DNA of 64,000 nt from Paraburkholderia guartelaensis. GTDB lineage: Bacteria; Pseudomonadota; Gammaproteobacteria; Burkholderiales; Burkholderiaceae. Position numbers and translations under genes: made by a program. This document shows, piece after piece, positions 44,162 to 53,165 of the stretch; within the stretch, counting starts at the first letter, position 1, and the number at the start of each line of letters is the position of its first letter. The stretch is from NCBI RefSeq assembly GCF_004353905.1, contig NZ_SMOD01000012.1:124001-188000 (forward strand). The letters are read 5' to 3'. Under the pieces are notes generated by a model that saw nothing but the letters and a program-made list of their open reading frames with translations, was not told the DNA's origin and did no database searches.

Positions 44162-45424
44162 CTACGCGACCTTGCGAGTCAGATCCACCTGTCCCGAGGC
44201 GCCGGCGCTCAGTTCGGCGCGATCCGATTCGGGCACTTCGCCGGCGCGCCGATGGATGTCGTGCGTGACGAAGCCTTGCTCGCGGCTCGGTATCGCGAAC
44301 CAGTCCGGTTGCGCAAACGACGCGCGAATGTCTTCGATGCCGCTCGACCAGTGCTCTTTCATGGTGTCGGCACTAAATTCGTAGTCCTTGTAATGCCCTT
44401 CATAAGGCTTGTTCTTGTAGATCAGATGGACCACGTTGATCGACGAACCATCGGCCACCTTCTCGGCGAGCTGGAAGAGGGGATCGCTGCGGCGCGCCTC
44501 GGCGGGTACATGCTCGAGGAGCTCCTTGATAAAGCGCGCGTGCTTTTGCCGGTCGGCAAGCATGTTGGTGATGGCGCGCGTGCGGCTCGAATATTGAATG
44601 TCTTTGGCTCGTTCGGCCACGTCCAGAAAATCGGCGGGTACGTTGCCGCTCGCGCTCCATAGATCGACCTGGAATACGAGTGTGTCCTTGTGGTCCGCCT
44701 CACGCAGCACCTCCGTGAGCGGCGTGTTCGACACGAGGCCGCCGTCCCAGTAATACTCGCCGTCGATCTCGACAGCCGGAAAGCCCGGCGGCAGCGCGCC
44801 GGATGCCATGAAGTGCTCGGGTTCGAGCCGCATTTTCGCGTTGTCGAAATAGACGAGATTGCCGCTGCGTACATTCACGGCGCCCACGGAAACGCGGATT
44901 GGGCCATCGTTGATGCGGTCGAAATCCGCGAAACGTTGCAGCGTGGACTTCAGTGCGGCCGTGTCGTAGTAGCTCACCGCGTCCGGCATTGCCTTTTGCC
45001 AGCCTGCGACGGGCAGCGGGCGGCGCGGCGCGAAAAAGCCTGGCTGGCCTTCAGTGAGCGCGCGACCCGCTGCCCACATGCTGGCCCAACGGCGCGAAAA
45101 TTCCTGCTGGCTGAAGATCGGCATGGCGAGCGCGCCGAGGTTGCCGAACCAGTCGAGCGGATGGCAGATCGATTCCCAAAATCCACGCAGCGCTTCGACG
45201 CGCCGCGCCGGCTCGTTGCCCGCAATAATCGCCGTGTTGAGCGCGCCAATCGACACGCCAGCAATGCGATGCGGTTCGACGCCAGCCTGCGCGAGCCCTT
45301 CGAACACGCCGGCCTGATAGGACCCGAGCGCGCCGCCGCCCTGCAAAACAAGGGCGATTTCGTCGTAGCGCGGCAGCTCAAACGGCTTGCGCTCCGTGCG
45401 GGCGGTTAGATTGCTGCTGCGCAT
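44162..45424 (-). CDS. Patatin-like phospholipase with DUF3734-type C-terminus
   Basis: This 420-residue protein has a patatin domain with LQGGGALGSYQAGVFEGL, nucleophile Ser58 in GVSIG, and Asp227 in WDGGLVSNTPL. A C-terminal region of about 120 residues (THDIHR in the last 30 residues) is of the DUF3734 type. AGGGAG precedes ATG 45424. The gene follows 3-hydroxybutyrate dehydrogenase and acetoacetate decarboxylase genes on the same strand, a grouping that suggests a link to PHB or ketone-body metabolism. Whether it acts on lipids or polymer is not shown. Confidence 0.88.
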   Translation of the reverse strand: MRSSNLTARTERKPFELPRYDEIALVLQGGGALGSYQAGVFEGLAQAGVEPHRIAGVSIGALNTAIIAGNEPARRVEALRGFWESICHPLDWFGNLGALAMPIFSQQEFSRRWASMWAAGRALTEGQPGFFAPRRPLPVAGWQKAMPDAVSYYDTAALKSTLQRFADFDRINDGPIRVSVGAVNVRSGNLVYFDNAKMRLEPEHFMASGALPPGFPAVEIDGEYYWDGGLVSNTPLTEVLREADHKDTLVFQVDLWSASGNVPADFLDVAERAKDIQYSSRTRAITNMLADRQKHARFIKELLEHVPAEARRSDPLFQLAEKVADGSSINVVHLIYKNKPYEGHYKDYEFSADTMKEHWSSGIEDIRASFAQPDWFAIPSREQGFVTHDIHRRAGEVPESDRAELSAGASGQVDLTRKVA

Positions 45425-45450
45425 ACGTTCTCCCTTTGTTCGTTGGTTGC

Positions 45451-46233
45451 TTAGTGCATCGACCAGCCGTGCGTGACGAGCACCGACTGGCCCGTCAGCG
45501 CCTGCGACTCGAAGCCCGCGAGGAATGCGACCGTGTTGGCCACGTCGTCGAGCGAGGTGAATTCGCCGTCCACGGTGTCCTTGAGCATCACGTTCTTGAC
45601 GACGTCCGCTTCCGAAATGCCGAGCGCCCTGGCCTGTTCGGGAATCTGCTTGTCGACGAGCGGCGTACGGACGAAACCGGGGCACACGACGTTGGCGCGA
45701 ACGCCGCGCGGACCGCCTTCCTTTGCCACGACGCGGGCAAGGCCGAGCAAACCGTGCTTAGCCGTGACATAGGCCGCCTTGAGCTTCGACGCCTCGTGCG
45801 AGTGCACCGAACCCATGTAGACGATCGAGCCGCCCTTGCCGCTGTTGTACATGTGCTTGAGCGCGGCCTTGGTGGTCAGAAACGCGCCGTCGAGATGGAT
45901 TGCGAGCATCTTCTTCCAGTCGGCAAACGGGAACTCGTCCACAGGGCTGATAATCTGGATGCCCGCGTTCGACACGAGCACGTCGATGCCGCCGAAGACG
46001 CGTGCCGCTTCGTCGATCCCTGCATTCACGGCTTCCTCGTTGGTGACATCCATCGCCACGGCAAGCGCCTTGCCGCCCGCGCTCACGATGCTGTCCGCCA
46101 CCCTTCCGGCGTTTGCGAGGTTGAGGTCGGCGATCACGACCGCCGCACCCTGGCTCGCGAACGTGCGCGCGCAATGTTCGCCAATGCCGCTTGCGGCGCC
46201 CGTGATGACTGCAACTTTATCTTTCAAAGACAT
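45451..46233 (-). CDS. bdhA: 3-hydroxybutyrate dehydrogenase
   Basis: This 260-residue classical SDR has the NAD site TGAASGIG (11-18) and catalytic Ser142, Tyr155 and Lys159. The substrate loop has the HBDH-like sequence ending MLKDTVDGEFTSLDDVA. It interconverts (R)-3-hydroxybutyrate and acetoacetate during PHB mobilisation. It sits between acetoacetate decarboxylase and the DUF3734 patatin in one operon, 26 bases from the patatin start. Confidence 0.93.
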   Translation of the reverse strand: MSLKDKVAVITGAASGIGEHCARTFASQGAAVVIADLNLANAGRVADSIVSAGGKALAVAMDVTNEEAVNAGIDEAARVFGGIDVLVSNAGIQIISPVDEFPFADWKKMLAIHLDGAFLTTKAALKHMYNSGKGGSIVYMGSVHSHEASKLKAAYVTAKHGLLGLARVVAKEGGPRGVRANVVCPGFVRTPLVDKQIPEQARALGISEADVVKNVMLKDTVDGEFTSLDDVANTVAFLAGFESQALTGQSVLVTHGWSMH

Positions 46234-46268
46234 ACGTATTCCTTACTAAAAACCGATAGATATGCAGA

Positions 46269-47066
46269 TTAAGCGAGTTCGACTTCGGGTTCGCCCAGGG
46301 CGGCGTCCTGGTTCGAGGTCGCGGCGAGATAGTCGAAGGCGACCTCGCCGATGTCGAGCGTGAGGTCCGCAATGACGTGACGTGCACCCACCACGCGGCG
46401 CACCGGCAGATCGGCGACGGGCGCGAGCGCGTGCGGATGCAGTTCGATCGCGGCCGGGCCGCTCCATGCCCCTTTCACCGTCACGTCGCGCAGATAGAAG
46501 CGCACGAGTTCGCAGATGCGCGCCGTGCCGTCCACATGCGGAATGATCTTGAGAAGATAGTTGGGCGTGTCGGCGAGCTTGCGGCGCTCGTCTTCGCTGT
46601 TGAGCACGTGATGCTTGTAGCCCATCGTGCCGGTCGCGATGCGTTGCGTGCCGTAATCGAGCGTGCCGAGCAGCGTGTCGTTGCCGTCGACTGCGAGCAC
46701 GGGGCGCGCGAGCTTCTTCGGGAAGCCCCAGATTTCACGGCCGCCGGCAATCGGGCCTTCGTCGTCGAGGTACATCGAATGCGTGTAATTCGCGAGGCGC
46801 CCTTGCGGATCGCGTACGGAAATCACCTGTCCGCTTTCGGTGTAATCGCCGAATCCCGACGAGTCGGGCATGCGGATGAATTCGTAATGAACGAGATTGT
46901 TTTCCGGCTTAAGCGGCTCCGGCACGATGGCGCGCAGCGCATCGGGATCGGTCTCGTACGTGATGATGAAATATTCGCGATTGACGAAGCGAAACGGCGG
47001 CCGCGGATACGCGGGGTTGTGCATGGGCATCGCGAATGCATCGCGGCGGATTCTTGCCAGATCCAT
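46269..47066 (-). CDS. adc: Acetoacetate decarboxylase
   Basis: This 265-residue protein keeps the Schiff-base region REIWGFPKKL, where Lys117/Lys118 correspond to the catalytic lysine pair of clostridial ADC. It converts acetoacetate to acetone and CO2, disposing of the bdhA product. GGAG lies about 6 bases before ATG 47066, giving the usual ADC length; an upstream in-frame extension would be Phe-rich and unlikely. First gene of the adc-bdhA-patatin operon. Confidence 0.93.
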   Translation of the reverse strand: MDLARIRRDAFAMPMHNPAYPRPPFRFVNREYFIITYETDPDALRAIVPEPLKPENNLVHYEFIRMPDSSGFGDYTESGQVISVRDPQGRLANYTHSMYLDDEGPIAGGREIWGFPKKLARPVLAVDGNDTLLGTLDYGTQRIATGTMGYKHHVLNSEDERRKLADTPNYLLKIIPHVDGTARICELVRFYLRDVTVKGAWSGPAAIELHPHALAPVADLPVRRVVGARHVIADLTLDIGEVAFDYLAATSNQDAALGEPEVELA

Positions 47067-47643
47067 ACTGTTCTCCAGGCTAGGCTGCGTGAAAACGTCG
47101 CGACAGATCTTAGATGGAAAACGTGACACGATCGCATTTATGGAGATAAAACACCGTTTCAGTTTCGTAAAATAAAAAGGAAATTGAAAGTTTAATGACC
47201 ATCTCCACGTCATTTTCGTATGGCTGGCTCGACGTTGCGCATGTCAATTTCTGCCGCTGAATCAGGACATTACGTTCGTTGCGCTGGAAACATATGATGA
47301 ATACTGCTCAAAAGAGGAAATAGATTAATGCGTGGATCGGGGAGAGGAGGCCAGGCACCTTGCACAGTGAAGGAACGCCTCGGCATGGCATAGGCGGGCT
47401 TCGTCGTAATTGAAAAGGAATGCGAAATATTAAGGCTGCCCGGCAAAAACCGCTGCGCTTCCGGATCGTCGCGGGCGGATCACCATGTTAGATGACATCT
47501 CTATGATTGACTGGCGTAATATAACCTCGCTTCCTGCGGGGAAGCGGGCGCGTCAGGTTGTGACCGACTAGAATGGATTGGCAGGCCTAAGCACGAGACG
47601 TGCTTCCCGCTTCGCTAGCCAGCGAGCATACCGGCGAGATGCG
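47067..47643. other. Gene-free divergent regulatory region
   Basis: These 577 bases separate the adc operon from the hybrid kinase gene. The half next to adc is AT-rich, and no credible gene is seen on either strand. A CGCTTCC/GGAAGCG hairpin (47528-47546, 5-base loop) lies about 100 bases before the kinase start. Promoters for both directions must be here, but none could be assigned with confidence. Confidence 0.5.
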
Positions 47644-49656
47644 ATGAGCATATTCAGGTTTCAATCGGCGACGGAATCGGCATTCCTCAAACGCTCGCAT
47701 GCGCCCAGCGCGGTTCGCGCATGGCTGGTCGATATGCTTTGCTGGCCCGCCCGGTTCGAGGATCCGCAGGTCGAGCGGGAATTTACGGAGGACTATGGGC
47801 GCCGGTTTGCCGACTTTCGCCGTGCGGCGCTGGTGCTCGGAACCCTGATCTGGGTGTGTTTCGGCTTTTGGGAAATCAGCCTTGCGCAGACCAGCCCGGT
47901 GTTCCGGCCGTACTTTCCGGAGGTCTTCGCGTTCCGTTGTGCCGGTGCGATTGGCGCCACCGTCGGCATCGTGCTGGCCTTCAGGCTCGAGTTTCATCGG
48001 GACACGGTTGCACACTGGATCCTGCTCTCTGGCCTGGCGTTCATGTGCTTTTGCCTGTTGATGCAAACGGTCCTTGCCCCGCGCCCATTCAATTTCACTC
48101 ATTTTTTTGTTGGGTTTTATTTAATTCTCTTTTATCTGTTTGGCTTTCTGCGCCTGCGGGCCAAGGCGACGTTAATACTTACCGCGTGCGTGATCGCCGT
48201 GATCGTGATCGCGCAGCTGGTCACTCAGGCCGTCGAGCCGGACAACTTCGCGGCGGGCATGTTCTATCTATTGAACGTCGCGGTTTTGGGGCATAGCGTC
48301 AACGTGAATGCCGAGCGGCATGTACGCGACCGGTATGTGGCTGTCCAGGCGCTTGCCCATAGCAACGATGCGCTGCAAAGCGCGAACGCCGAACTCGCGC
48401 AAAAGCACCATGACCTCGAGCGGGCACGGCGCGACCAGCAGACCAAGTCGGAAGCCCTGATTGCCCTGCGCGAGCAGCAGCGCGAAGCCGCTGAGCAGGC
48501 GAGCCGGGCGAAATCGCGCTTTCTGGCCGCAGCCGCGCACGACCTGCGCCAGCCCATGCACGCGCTGAACCTCTTTCTTGCGGCAGCAGACGAAGCGCTG
48601 GAAGCGCGCGACGTCGAAGCATCGGCCAAGCTGATCGGCGAAGCGCGCAAGGCGTCGGTGTTGACGGCGCGTCTTTTCAATGCGGTGCTTGATCTGTCGA
48701 AGCTCGAATCGGGACACGTCAACCCGACCTATACGAGCGTCGACCTGAGCCGCGTGACCGAGGAGACGGTCGAGCAACTCGCGTCGTTCGCTGCGAGCCG
48801 CGGCGTCGTGTTGCGCTATGCAAAGGCGCTGCAAAAACCCGCCTGGGTACGCACGGACGCCGACTGGATTCCCCGTGTGCTGAGCAACCTCATTGCGAAC
48901 GGAATCAAATATTCGGATCCGTCGAAAGCGGGCCGCGCCACGGTGCTCGTGGGTTTGGTACGTATGCCTAATTATGTGCGTCTCGACGTGCTCGATAACG
49001 GAATCGGCATCGCGTCGGAGCATTGGGACGCAATCTTCCAGCCGTTCGTCCAGCTCGGCAACCCGGAGCGGGACCGCGAGAAAGGGCTCGGGCTCGGTTT
49101 GTCGATCGTGAATGCGGTGGTGTCCCTGCTCGAGGGACATCGTCTCGAACTCAAGTCGATCGAGGGTCACGGGTCGCGTTTCTCGGTGCGCATGCCGGTG
49201 GCGGACCCGTTCGCGCATGAGGATGCGGCGATATCGCCCGCCGATGCGGCATCGTCGCCGTCACCGTCGTCGCTGCGCGGTCTTTACGTGTTGCTGGTCG
49301 AGGACGACAGTCTCGTGCGAGCCTCGATGGAGGCCTTGTTTGCGCGATGGGGGGTGCTGTCCGATTCGGTGCGCTCCGCAGCCGAACTCGACGAGCTGTT
49401 GCAGACGATCGAGCGCGTGCCCGACCTGGTGATCAGCGACTACCGGTTGCCGGAGAATTCGACCGCGCACGACGTCATCCGGCTTTTGGGCGAGCACTTT
49501 GCGCGGCCCGTGCCGTGCCTCGTGGTGACTGGCGAAGCCGTGGCCAGCACGCAGGGCGTGTTGCCGGAGCGCTGCGTGCTCAGCAAGCCATTGGCCCCCG
49601 ACTTGCTGATTGCCCGCATGCTCGAATTGACCGAGGCAGCGGCCCGGCCGGCTTAG
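47644..49656 (+). CDS. Hybrid sensor histidine kinase
   Basis: This 670-residue protein has about six transmembrane helices (about 60-220, including a Phe-rich stretch near FTHFFVGFYLILFYLFGF), then a coiled coil (about 235-290). A HisKA domain has His299 in AHDLRQPMHAL, and the HATPase has N box NLIANGIKYSD and G boxes DNGIG and GLGLGLSIV. A C-terminal receiver has Asp599 in VISDYRLP. The start at 47644 is preceded by GAGATG. The last 4 bases overlap the 3' end of a convergent NarL-type response regulator, a likely phosphotransfer partner. The signal is unknown. Confidence 0.92.
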   Translation: MSIFRFQSATESAFLKRSHAPSAVRAWLVDMLCWPARFEDPQVEREFTEDYGRRFADFRRAALVLGTLIWVCFGFWEISLAQTSPVFRPYFPEVFAFRCAGAIGATVGIVLAFRLEFHRDTVAHWILLSGLAFMCFCLLMQTVLAPRPFNFTHFFVGFYLILFYLFGFLRLRAKATLILTACVIAVIVIAQLVTQAVEPDNFAAGMFYLLNVAVLGHSVNVNAERHVRDRYVAVQALAHSNDALQSANAELAQKHHDLERARRDQQTKSEALIALREQQREAAEQASRAKSRFLAAAAHDLRQPMHALNLFLAAADEALEARDVEASAKLIGEARKASVLTARLFNAVLDLSKLESGHVNPTYTSVDLSRVTEETVEQLASFAASRGVVLRYAKALQKPAWVRTDADWIPRVLSNLIANGIKYSDPSKAGRATVLVGLVRMPNYVRLDVLDNGIGIASEHWDAIFQPFVQLGNPERDREKGLGLGLSIVNAVVSLLEGHRLELKSIEGHGSRFSVRMPVADPFAHEDAAISPADAASSPSPSSLRGLYVLLVEDDSLVRASMEALFARWGVLSDSVRSAAELDELLQTIERVPDLVISDYRLPENSTAHDVIRLLGEHFARPVPCLVVTGEAVASTQGVLPERCVLSKPLAPDLLIARMLELTEAAARPA

Positions 49657-50348
49657 GCCGCCGGGGCGTGCGCGACGGTGGGAATCTCAATGCCGCGGCG
49701 CGCCATTTCGACGATCAGGAAAGTGCGCCGCGAGACGTTGAAGCGGCTCAGCAAATCGCTGATGTACTCCTTCGCGGTGTTCTCCGAGATATTCATCTTT
49801 CGCGCGATGGCCTTGTTCGACATGCCCTGCAGGACAAAGCCCAGGGTCTGCGCGAGGCGCGGCGGCAGGTTCAGTGAATCGATCGGAATGGCCTTGCTCG
49901 GTCCGGGGGACTGCGGGGTATGTCCGCCTTTGCCGAGTACGCTGTTGGGCAGATAAACCCGGCCATTCAGGATCGTCTGCAGGGCTTCCCGGAATACCGC
50001 ACCGCCTTCCTCGCTGGCCTTCGAGATGAAGCCGCCAGCGCCATTCTTGATGCAATCCAGCACCGTCTCGCGGTCGTCCTGCGCGGACAGCATGACCACA
50101 TGCGCAGCGCGCTCGTTTTCCTGCAGCCAGTGCAGCAAATCAAGTCCGGTGTGATTGTTACCGATCTGGTAGTCGAGAAAGACCAGGTCGTAAGCCTTGT
50201 TCTGCAGCCGTTCGACAGCAGCGTCGTACGAGCCGGCCTCGTCGATGTCGAGCGTCGGTTCCGAGGTCAGGATCAGGCTCTTCATCGCGATACGCGTCAA
50301 GCCCTCGTCTTCGACGAGCAGTACGTGGCGGAAATACAGGTTGTCCAT
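49653..50348 (-). CDS. NarL/FixJ-type response regulator
   Basis: This 231-residue regulator has an N-terminal receiver (phospho-acceptor Asp59 in LVFLDYQIG, acidic pocket VEDEG) and a C-terminal LuxR-type HTH (about 160-220: QTLGFVLQGMSNKAIARKM, then SENTAKEYISDLLSRF). It converges with the hybrid kinase and overlaps it by 4 bases. The gap upstream of its start (50349-50529) holds a short G/C hairpin (CCCCC-AAAGC-GGGGG, 50401-50415). Confidence 0.92.
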   Translation of the reverse strand: MDNLYFRHVLLVEDEGLTRIAMKSLILTSEPTLDIDEAGSYDAAVERLQNKAYDLVFLDYQIGNNHTGLDLLHWLQENERAAHVVMLSAQDDRETVLDCIKNGAGGFISKASEEGGAVFREALQTILNGRVYLPNSVLGKGGHTPQSPGPSKAIPIDSLNLPPRLAQTLGFVLQGMSNKAIARKMNISENTAKEYISDLLSRFNVSRRTFLIVEMARRGIEIPTVAHAPAA

Positions 50349-50529
50349 CTGGGCCTCTCTAGTCGAGCCTACTGTACCCGCATTCCTTCAGGTTGCGATC
50401 CCCCCAAAGCGGGGGACGCTTGTGGGGCCGCCTTCTGGAGGCGTTTTTCCCCCGGCATGGCCGGTTTTGCCAGAACCCCGGGACGCGCACGATGGTGTCG
50501 CTGCAGTTCGGACGATGAGGGACACCATC

Positions 50530-50961
50530 ATGCATACGCCGCATCCCGACTTCAAAAGCCTGCTGAATATTTTCCGCTTCACGTCGGATGACGAAACACG
50601 GGCGCGCCCTTGCAAGCCGGAGCCTGAACCGGCGACGCAGCCGGACGCAACGATCCTGGCGGAGTTGCTTCGGGCAAGGGCGCTCATGGTCCGCGTCGAG
50701 TCGAGCGGCGTGAAATTCCCGGACCAGATCTACGACGTCTTCGTGGAGGCGCTGACCGCCTACGACCAGAAGTGCTGGACGGAGCAGATCGACCGGAGTT
50801 TTTGCATCACGTTGAACCTGCTGGAGTCGGTTGCACGCCATCGGCGTGGTGCCTCGGCGGCGCGCCCCGTGTGTACCGATGCGACCCTTGTTAATCAAGA
50901 AAATCCGGGCCCGAAGGCCATTATCAGCGAGCACCGGAACGCGCTCGACGGTAATTGGTGA
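50530..50961 (+). CDS. Hypothetical protein next to the two-component genes
   Basis: This 143-residue soluble protein starts at ATG 50530 with GAGGG about 8 bases upstream. An in-frame ATG at 50515 is less well placed. The central part (TILAELLRARALMVRV; QIYDVFVEALTAYDQKCW) looks helical. No family recognised. It is divergent from the response regulator and 26 bases upstream of a second small hypothetical, so the two are likely co-transcribed and may be targets of that regulator. Confidence 0.6.
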   Translation: MHTPHPDFKSLLNIFRFTSDDETRARPCKPEPEPATQPDATILAELLRARALMVRVESSGVKFPDQIYDVFVEALTAYDQKCWTEQIDRSFCITLNLLESVARHRRGASAARPVCTDATLVNQENPGPKAIISEHRNALDGNW

Positions 50962-50987
50962 GCGATCGCCGACGAGGAGACTGTGCG

Positions 50988-51353
50988 ATGCAAGACAACT
51001 CCATCCGGTACGACGCGGCCGATGAACAGCGCCTGCAATCCTTGCTTGCGCAGGAACGTGATAGCCAGACGGGGGGCACGCGGGCAGGGCGCGAAAAAAC
51101 AATACAGGTAAAGACAGAGACAGAACGGCGACCCAACAGTCCCTACACTGTCCACACTCTCGACACCGCAATTGCCCACCTTGAAAGCGCGATTAGCGCG
51201 GACAAAGCGATGGCGATTTTCGGTGCGAGTTATTGGCACTCTCGCGTGCTCGAACTCCGTTCCACACCGGGGATCCTGCACATTCAGGAGCGTCGGCTGC
51301 AGTGCTTGCTGGATCGGTTTGCGGCCAAATCCGGGGGACAAGAAGTTGACTGA
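50988..51353 (+). CDS. Hypothetical protein, second of a pair
   Basis: This 121-residue protein starts at ATG 50988 with GAGGAGA upstream. The N-terminal 50 residues are polar (LLAQERDSQTGG, then REKTIQVKTETERR). The C-terminal part is helical (LDTAIAHLESAISADKAMAIF; WHSRVLEL; ERRLQCLLDRF). No family, signal peptide or membrane segment seen. It follows the previous hypothetical on the same strand. Confidence 0.6.
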   Translation: MQDNSIRYDAADEQRLQSLLAQERDSQTGGTRAGREKTIQVKTETERRPNSPYTVHTLDTAIAHLESAISADKAMAIFGASYWHSRVLELRSTPGILHIQERRLQCLLDRFAAKSGGQEVD

Positions 51354-51404
51354 GTCGTGCCTGAATCGGGGGAATTAACGATATTGGATAAGTACGGGGC
51401 GCGT

Positions 51405-51442
51405 GAGAGACCACCAGATAAGCGCGAGAGACCACCAGATAA
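51405..51442. repeat. Tandem direct repeat
   Basis: GAGAGACCACCAGATAA occurs twice, at 51405-51421 and 51426-51442, with a 21-base period. It lies between two convergent genes, just before a strong hairpin. It may be a small tandem duplication or paired protein-binding sites; nothing in the sequence decides. Confidence 0.6.
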
Positions 51443-51480
51443 ATCAGCGATAAAAAACCATTAGCTTGCATTAGCCGCAT

Positions 51481-51510
51481 CGCGTTGCTGCCACTGGACA
51501 CAGCAACGCG
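51481..51510. terminator. Strong hairpin between convergent genes
   Basis: CGCGTTGCTG (51481-51490) and CAGCAACGCG (51501-51510) form a perfect 10-bp stem with a 10-base loop. It sits between the end of the small hypothetical gene (51353) and the end of the LuxR gene (51533, opposite strand). No clean T-run follows on either strand, though a T6 stretch lies about 25 bases beyond it on the minus strand, so a bidirectional terminator is plausible but not textbook. Confidence 0.5.
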
Positions 51511-51532
51511 CGGCGTTCTCTTCCAGCACTCT

Positions 51533-53020
51533 CTAAAGCAAGCCCATTGCCGATGCCTTGAGCGTCGCCGCCGCGCGCGTGGAGCATTCGAGCTTGCGAA
51601 ACATGCTTTCGACGTGAGTGCGCACTGTGCTCGGACTCAGTGCCAATTCGCGCGCGGCTTCCTTGTTGCTCGCACCGCGCGAGATTGCGCGCAGCACGTC
51701 GATTTCGCGCGGCGTCAGCGGCGCGCGTTGCGGCGCGCTGCTCATGGGCCGCCTGGCGGCGACGGCACCTTCGGCCAGCAGCGCATCGACGGCTTCGCCG
51801 CTCAACCGGCCGCTTGCGACTTCGTCGCGCAGCTGTTGCGCGGCCGCGTCGGCGCAGAGCGCGGCTCGCCACGGACGCGCCGAGCGCAAAGCGACCCACG
51901 CCACCGACGCAGCCAGCACGCGCGCCTCCAGCGTCATGGCCTGGTCGTGCGCCCCGCGAAAATAACCCGAGCCGTCCAGCCGTTCGTACGCATACGATGC
52001 AAGCTCGGCCGCATCACGCAGCGCGCCGGCCTGCTTGCCTGCGCGCGACGTCCAGTAAGGCACGAGCCGCACCTTCTCCCATGCGCTTTCGGGCAAACGC
52101 GCGCTCAGATTCCAGATGCTGTTGGGCACCGCCGCGCGCCCAATGCCATGAATCAGTCCCGCGCGATAGACGCGTTCGTGCGCGGCCTTGTCCGTTGTGA
52201 GACGTTCGCAACACTGGGCTGCCGTCGCCGCGACCGCGCGCGAGAAGCCGGTCATCCAGGGCAGCTTGAGGTCGATGACGTCGGCGATCAACTCCGCCGA
52301 GGTTGTCTGCTGCATGTGCGATGTCGTTAGCGCAGCGTCGAGATCGGCGGGTGAGGCGTGTTCCAGTTCCGCGAGCCAAAGGGGCGCACCGCGCATGACT
52401 GTCTCGACGAGACGCAGTGGATAGCGTACGTCGGCGCGTTGGGCAATGAGACCAAGTGCCTGTTCGACGCCATACGTGCGACTGAAAATCTCCAGATCGC
52501 CGGCAAGCGCGACGACGAACACCGGCATCGGCACCGCCTCGCGTGCAAGATGCGCGGGCACGCCGTTGCCGTCCCACATTTCGAAGATGTGACGCAACGT
52601 CGTTTCGGTCGCGAGGGGGAGGCCCAGCATGCGCGCCACTTCGCCCGCCACTTCGCAGTGGGTCTGCGCGAGCGGCGTCAGTACCGCGGCGGCACCGCCG
52701 AGCGACTGAAGCGGCGTGACCCAATCTGTGCGGCCGTCAAGCATCGAGACGCGGCTTTGGATATCGTCGCCGAAAACATCGGCGAAGCCTGCCGCGTTTG
52801 CCGTGCATCCCGACCAGCGCAGCAGCGACGCCTCCCGCACGGTATCGATCGTCGACGCGTCGAGCCGGGCGTCTTGCGCGAGGCGCGCCGCGAGCCATCC
52901 GGTGCGCGGCGAATGGTCGGTGGGTTGCCCCATGCTCAGATCGCCGATGAAGGCGAGTGCTTTCACGGCATCGAACACGCGCAGCGGCGAAAAGTCAGCT
53001 TTGTCGTCGGTCATCGGCAT
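51533..53020 (-). CDS. LuxR-family regulator with degenerate HD-GYP-like domains
   Basis: This protein of about 495 residues has two HD-GYP-like halves and a C-terminal LuxR HTH (about 434-495: LTPREIDVLRAISRGASNKEAA). The second half reads LIHGIGRAAVPNSIW where HD-GYP enzymes have L-H-D-I-G-K, and YERLDGSGYFRG where they have H-H-E-x-x-D-G-x-G-Y-P. The metal-binding Asp and first His are therefore lost, although the scaffold is clear. The first half has a similar worn motif, FEMWDGNGVP. It is unlikely to be an active phosphodiesterase but may still bind a ligand. The start is uncertain (ATG 53020 or 53014, GTG 53053). Confidence 0.75.
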   Translation of the reverse strand: MPMTDDKADFSPLRVFDAVKALAFIGDLSMGQPTDHSPRTGWLAARLAQDARLDASTIDTVREASLLRWSGCTANAAGFADVFGDDIQSRVSMLDGRTDWVTPLQSLGGAAAVLTPLAQTHCEVAGEVARMLGLPLATETTLRHIFEMWDGNGVPAHLAREAVPMPVFVVALAGDLEIFSRTYGVEQALGLIAQRADVRYPLRLVETVMRGAPLWLAELEHASPADLDAALTTSHMQQTTSAELIADVIDLKLPWMTGFSRAVAATAAQCCERLTTDKAAHERVYRAGLIHGIGRAAVPNSIWNLSARLPESAWEKVRLVPYWTSRAGKQAGALRDAAELASYAYERLDGSGYFRGAHDQAMTLEARVLAASVAWVALRSARPWRAALCADAAAQQLRDEVASGRLSGEAVDALLAEGAVAARRPMSSAPQRAPLTPREIDVLRAISRGASNKEAARELALSPSTVRTHVESMFRKLECSTRAAATLKASAMGLL

Positions 53021-53165
53021 TTGAGGAAGAACGCACGTCAAGCGTTCGATCACTATACGTCACAACGCGATTCGACCCCGCGAGGGTCGGTCATTCGACC
53101 GATGCCGCCGAAGCGCGGCGAGTGCGATCCTTTGCATCGTTGCCACGAACTGTTCAGGAGTTGCA

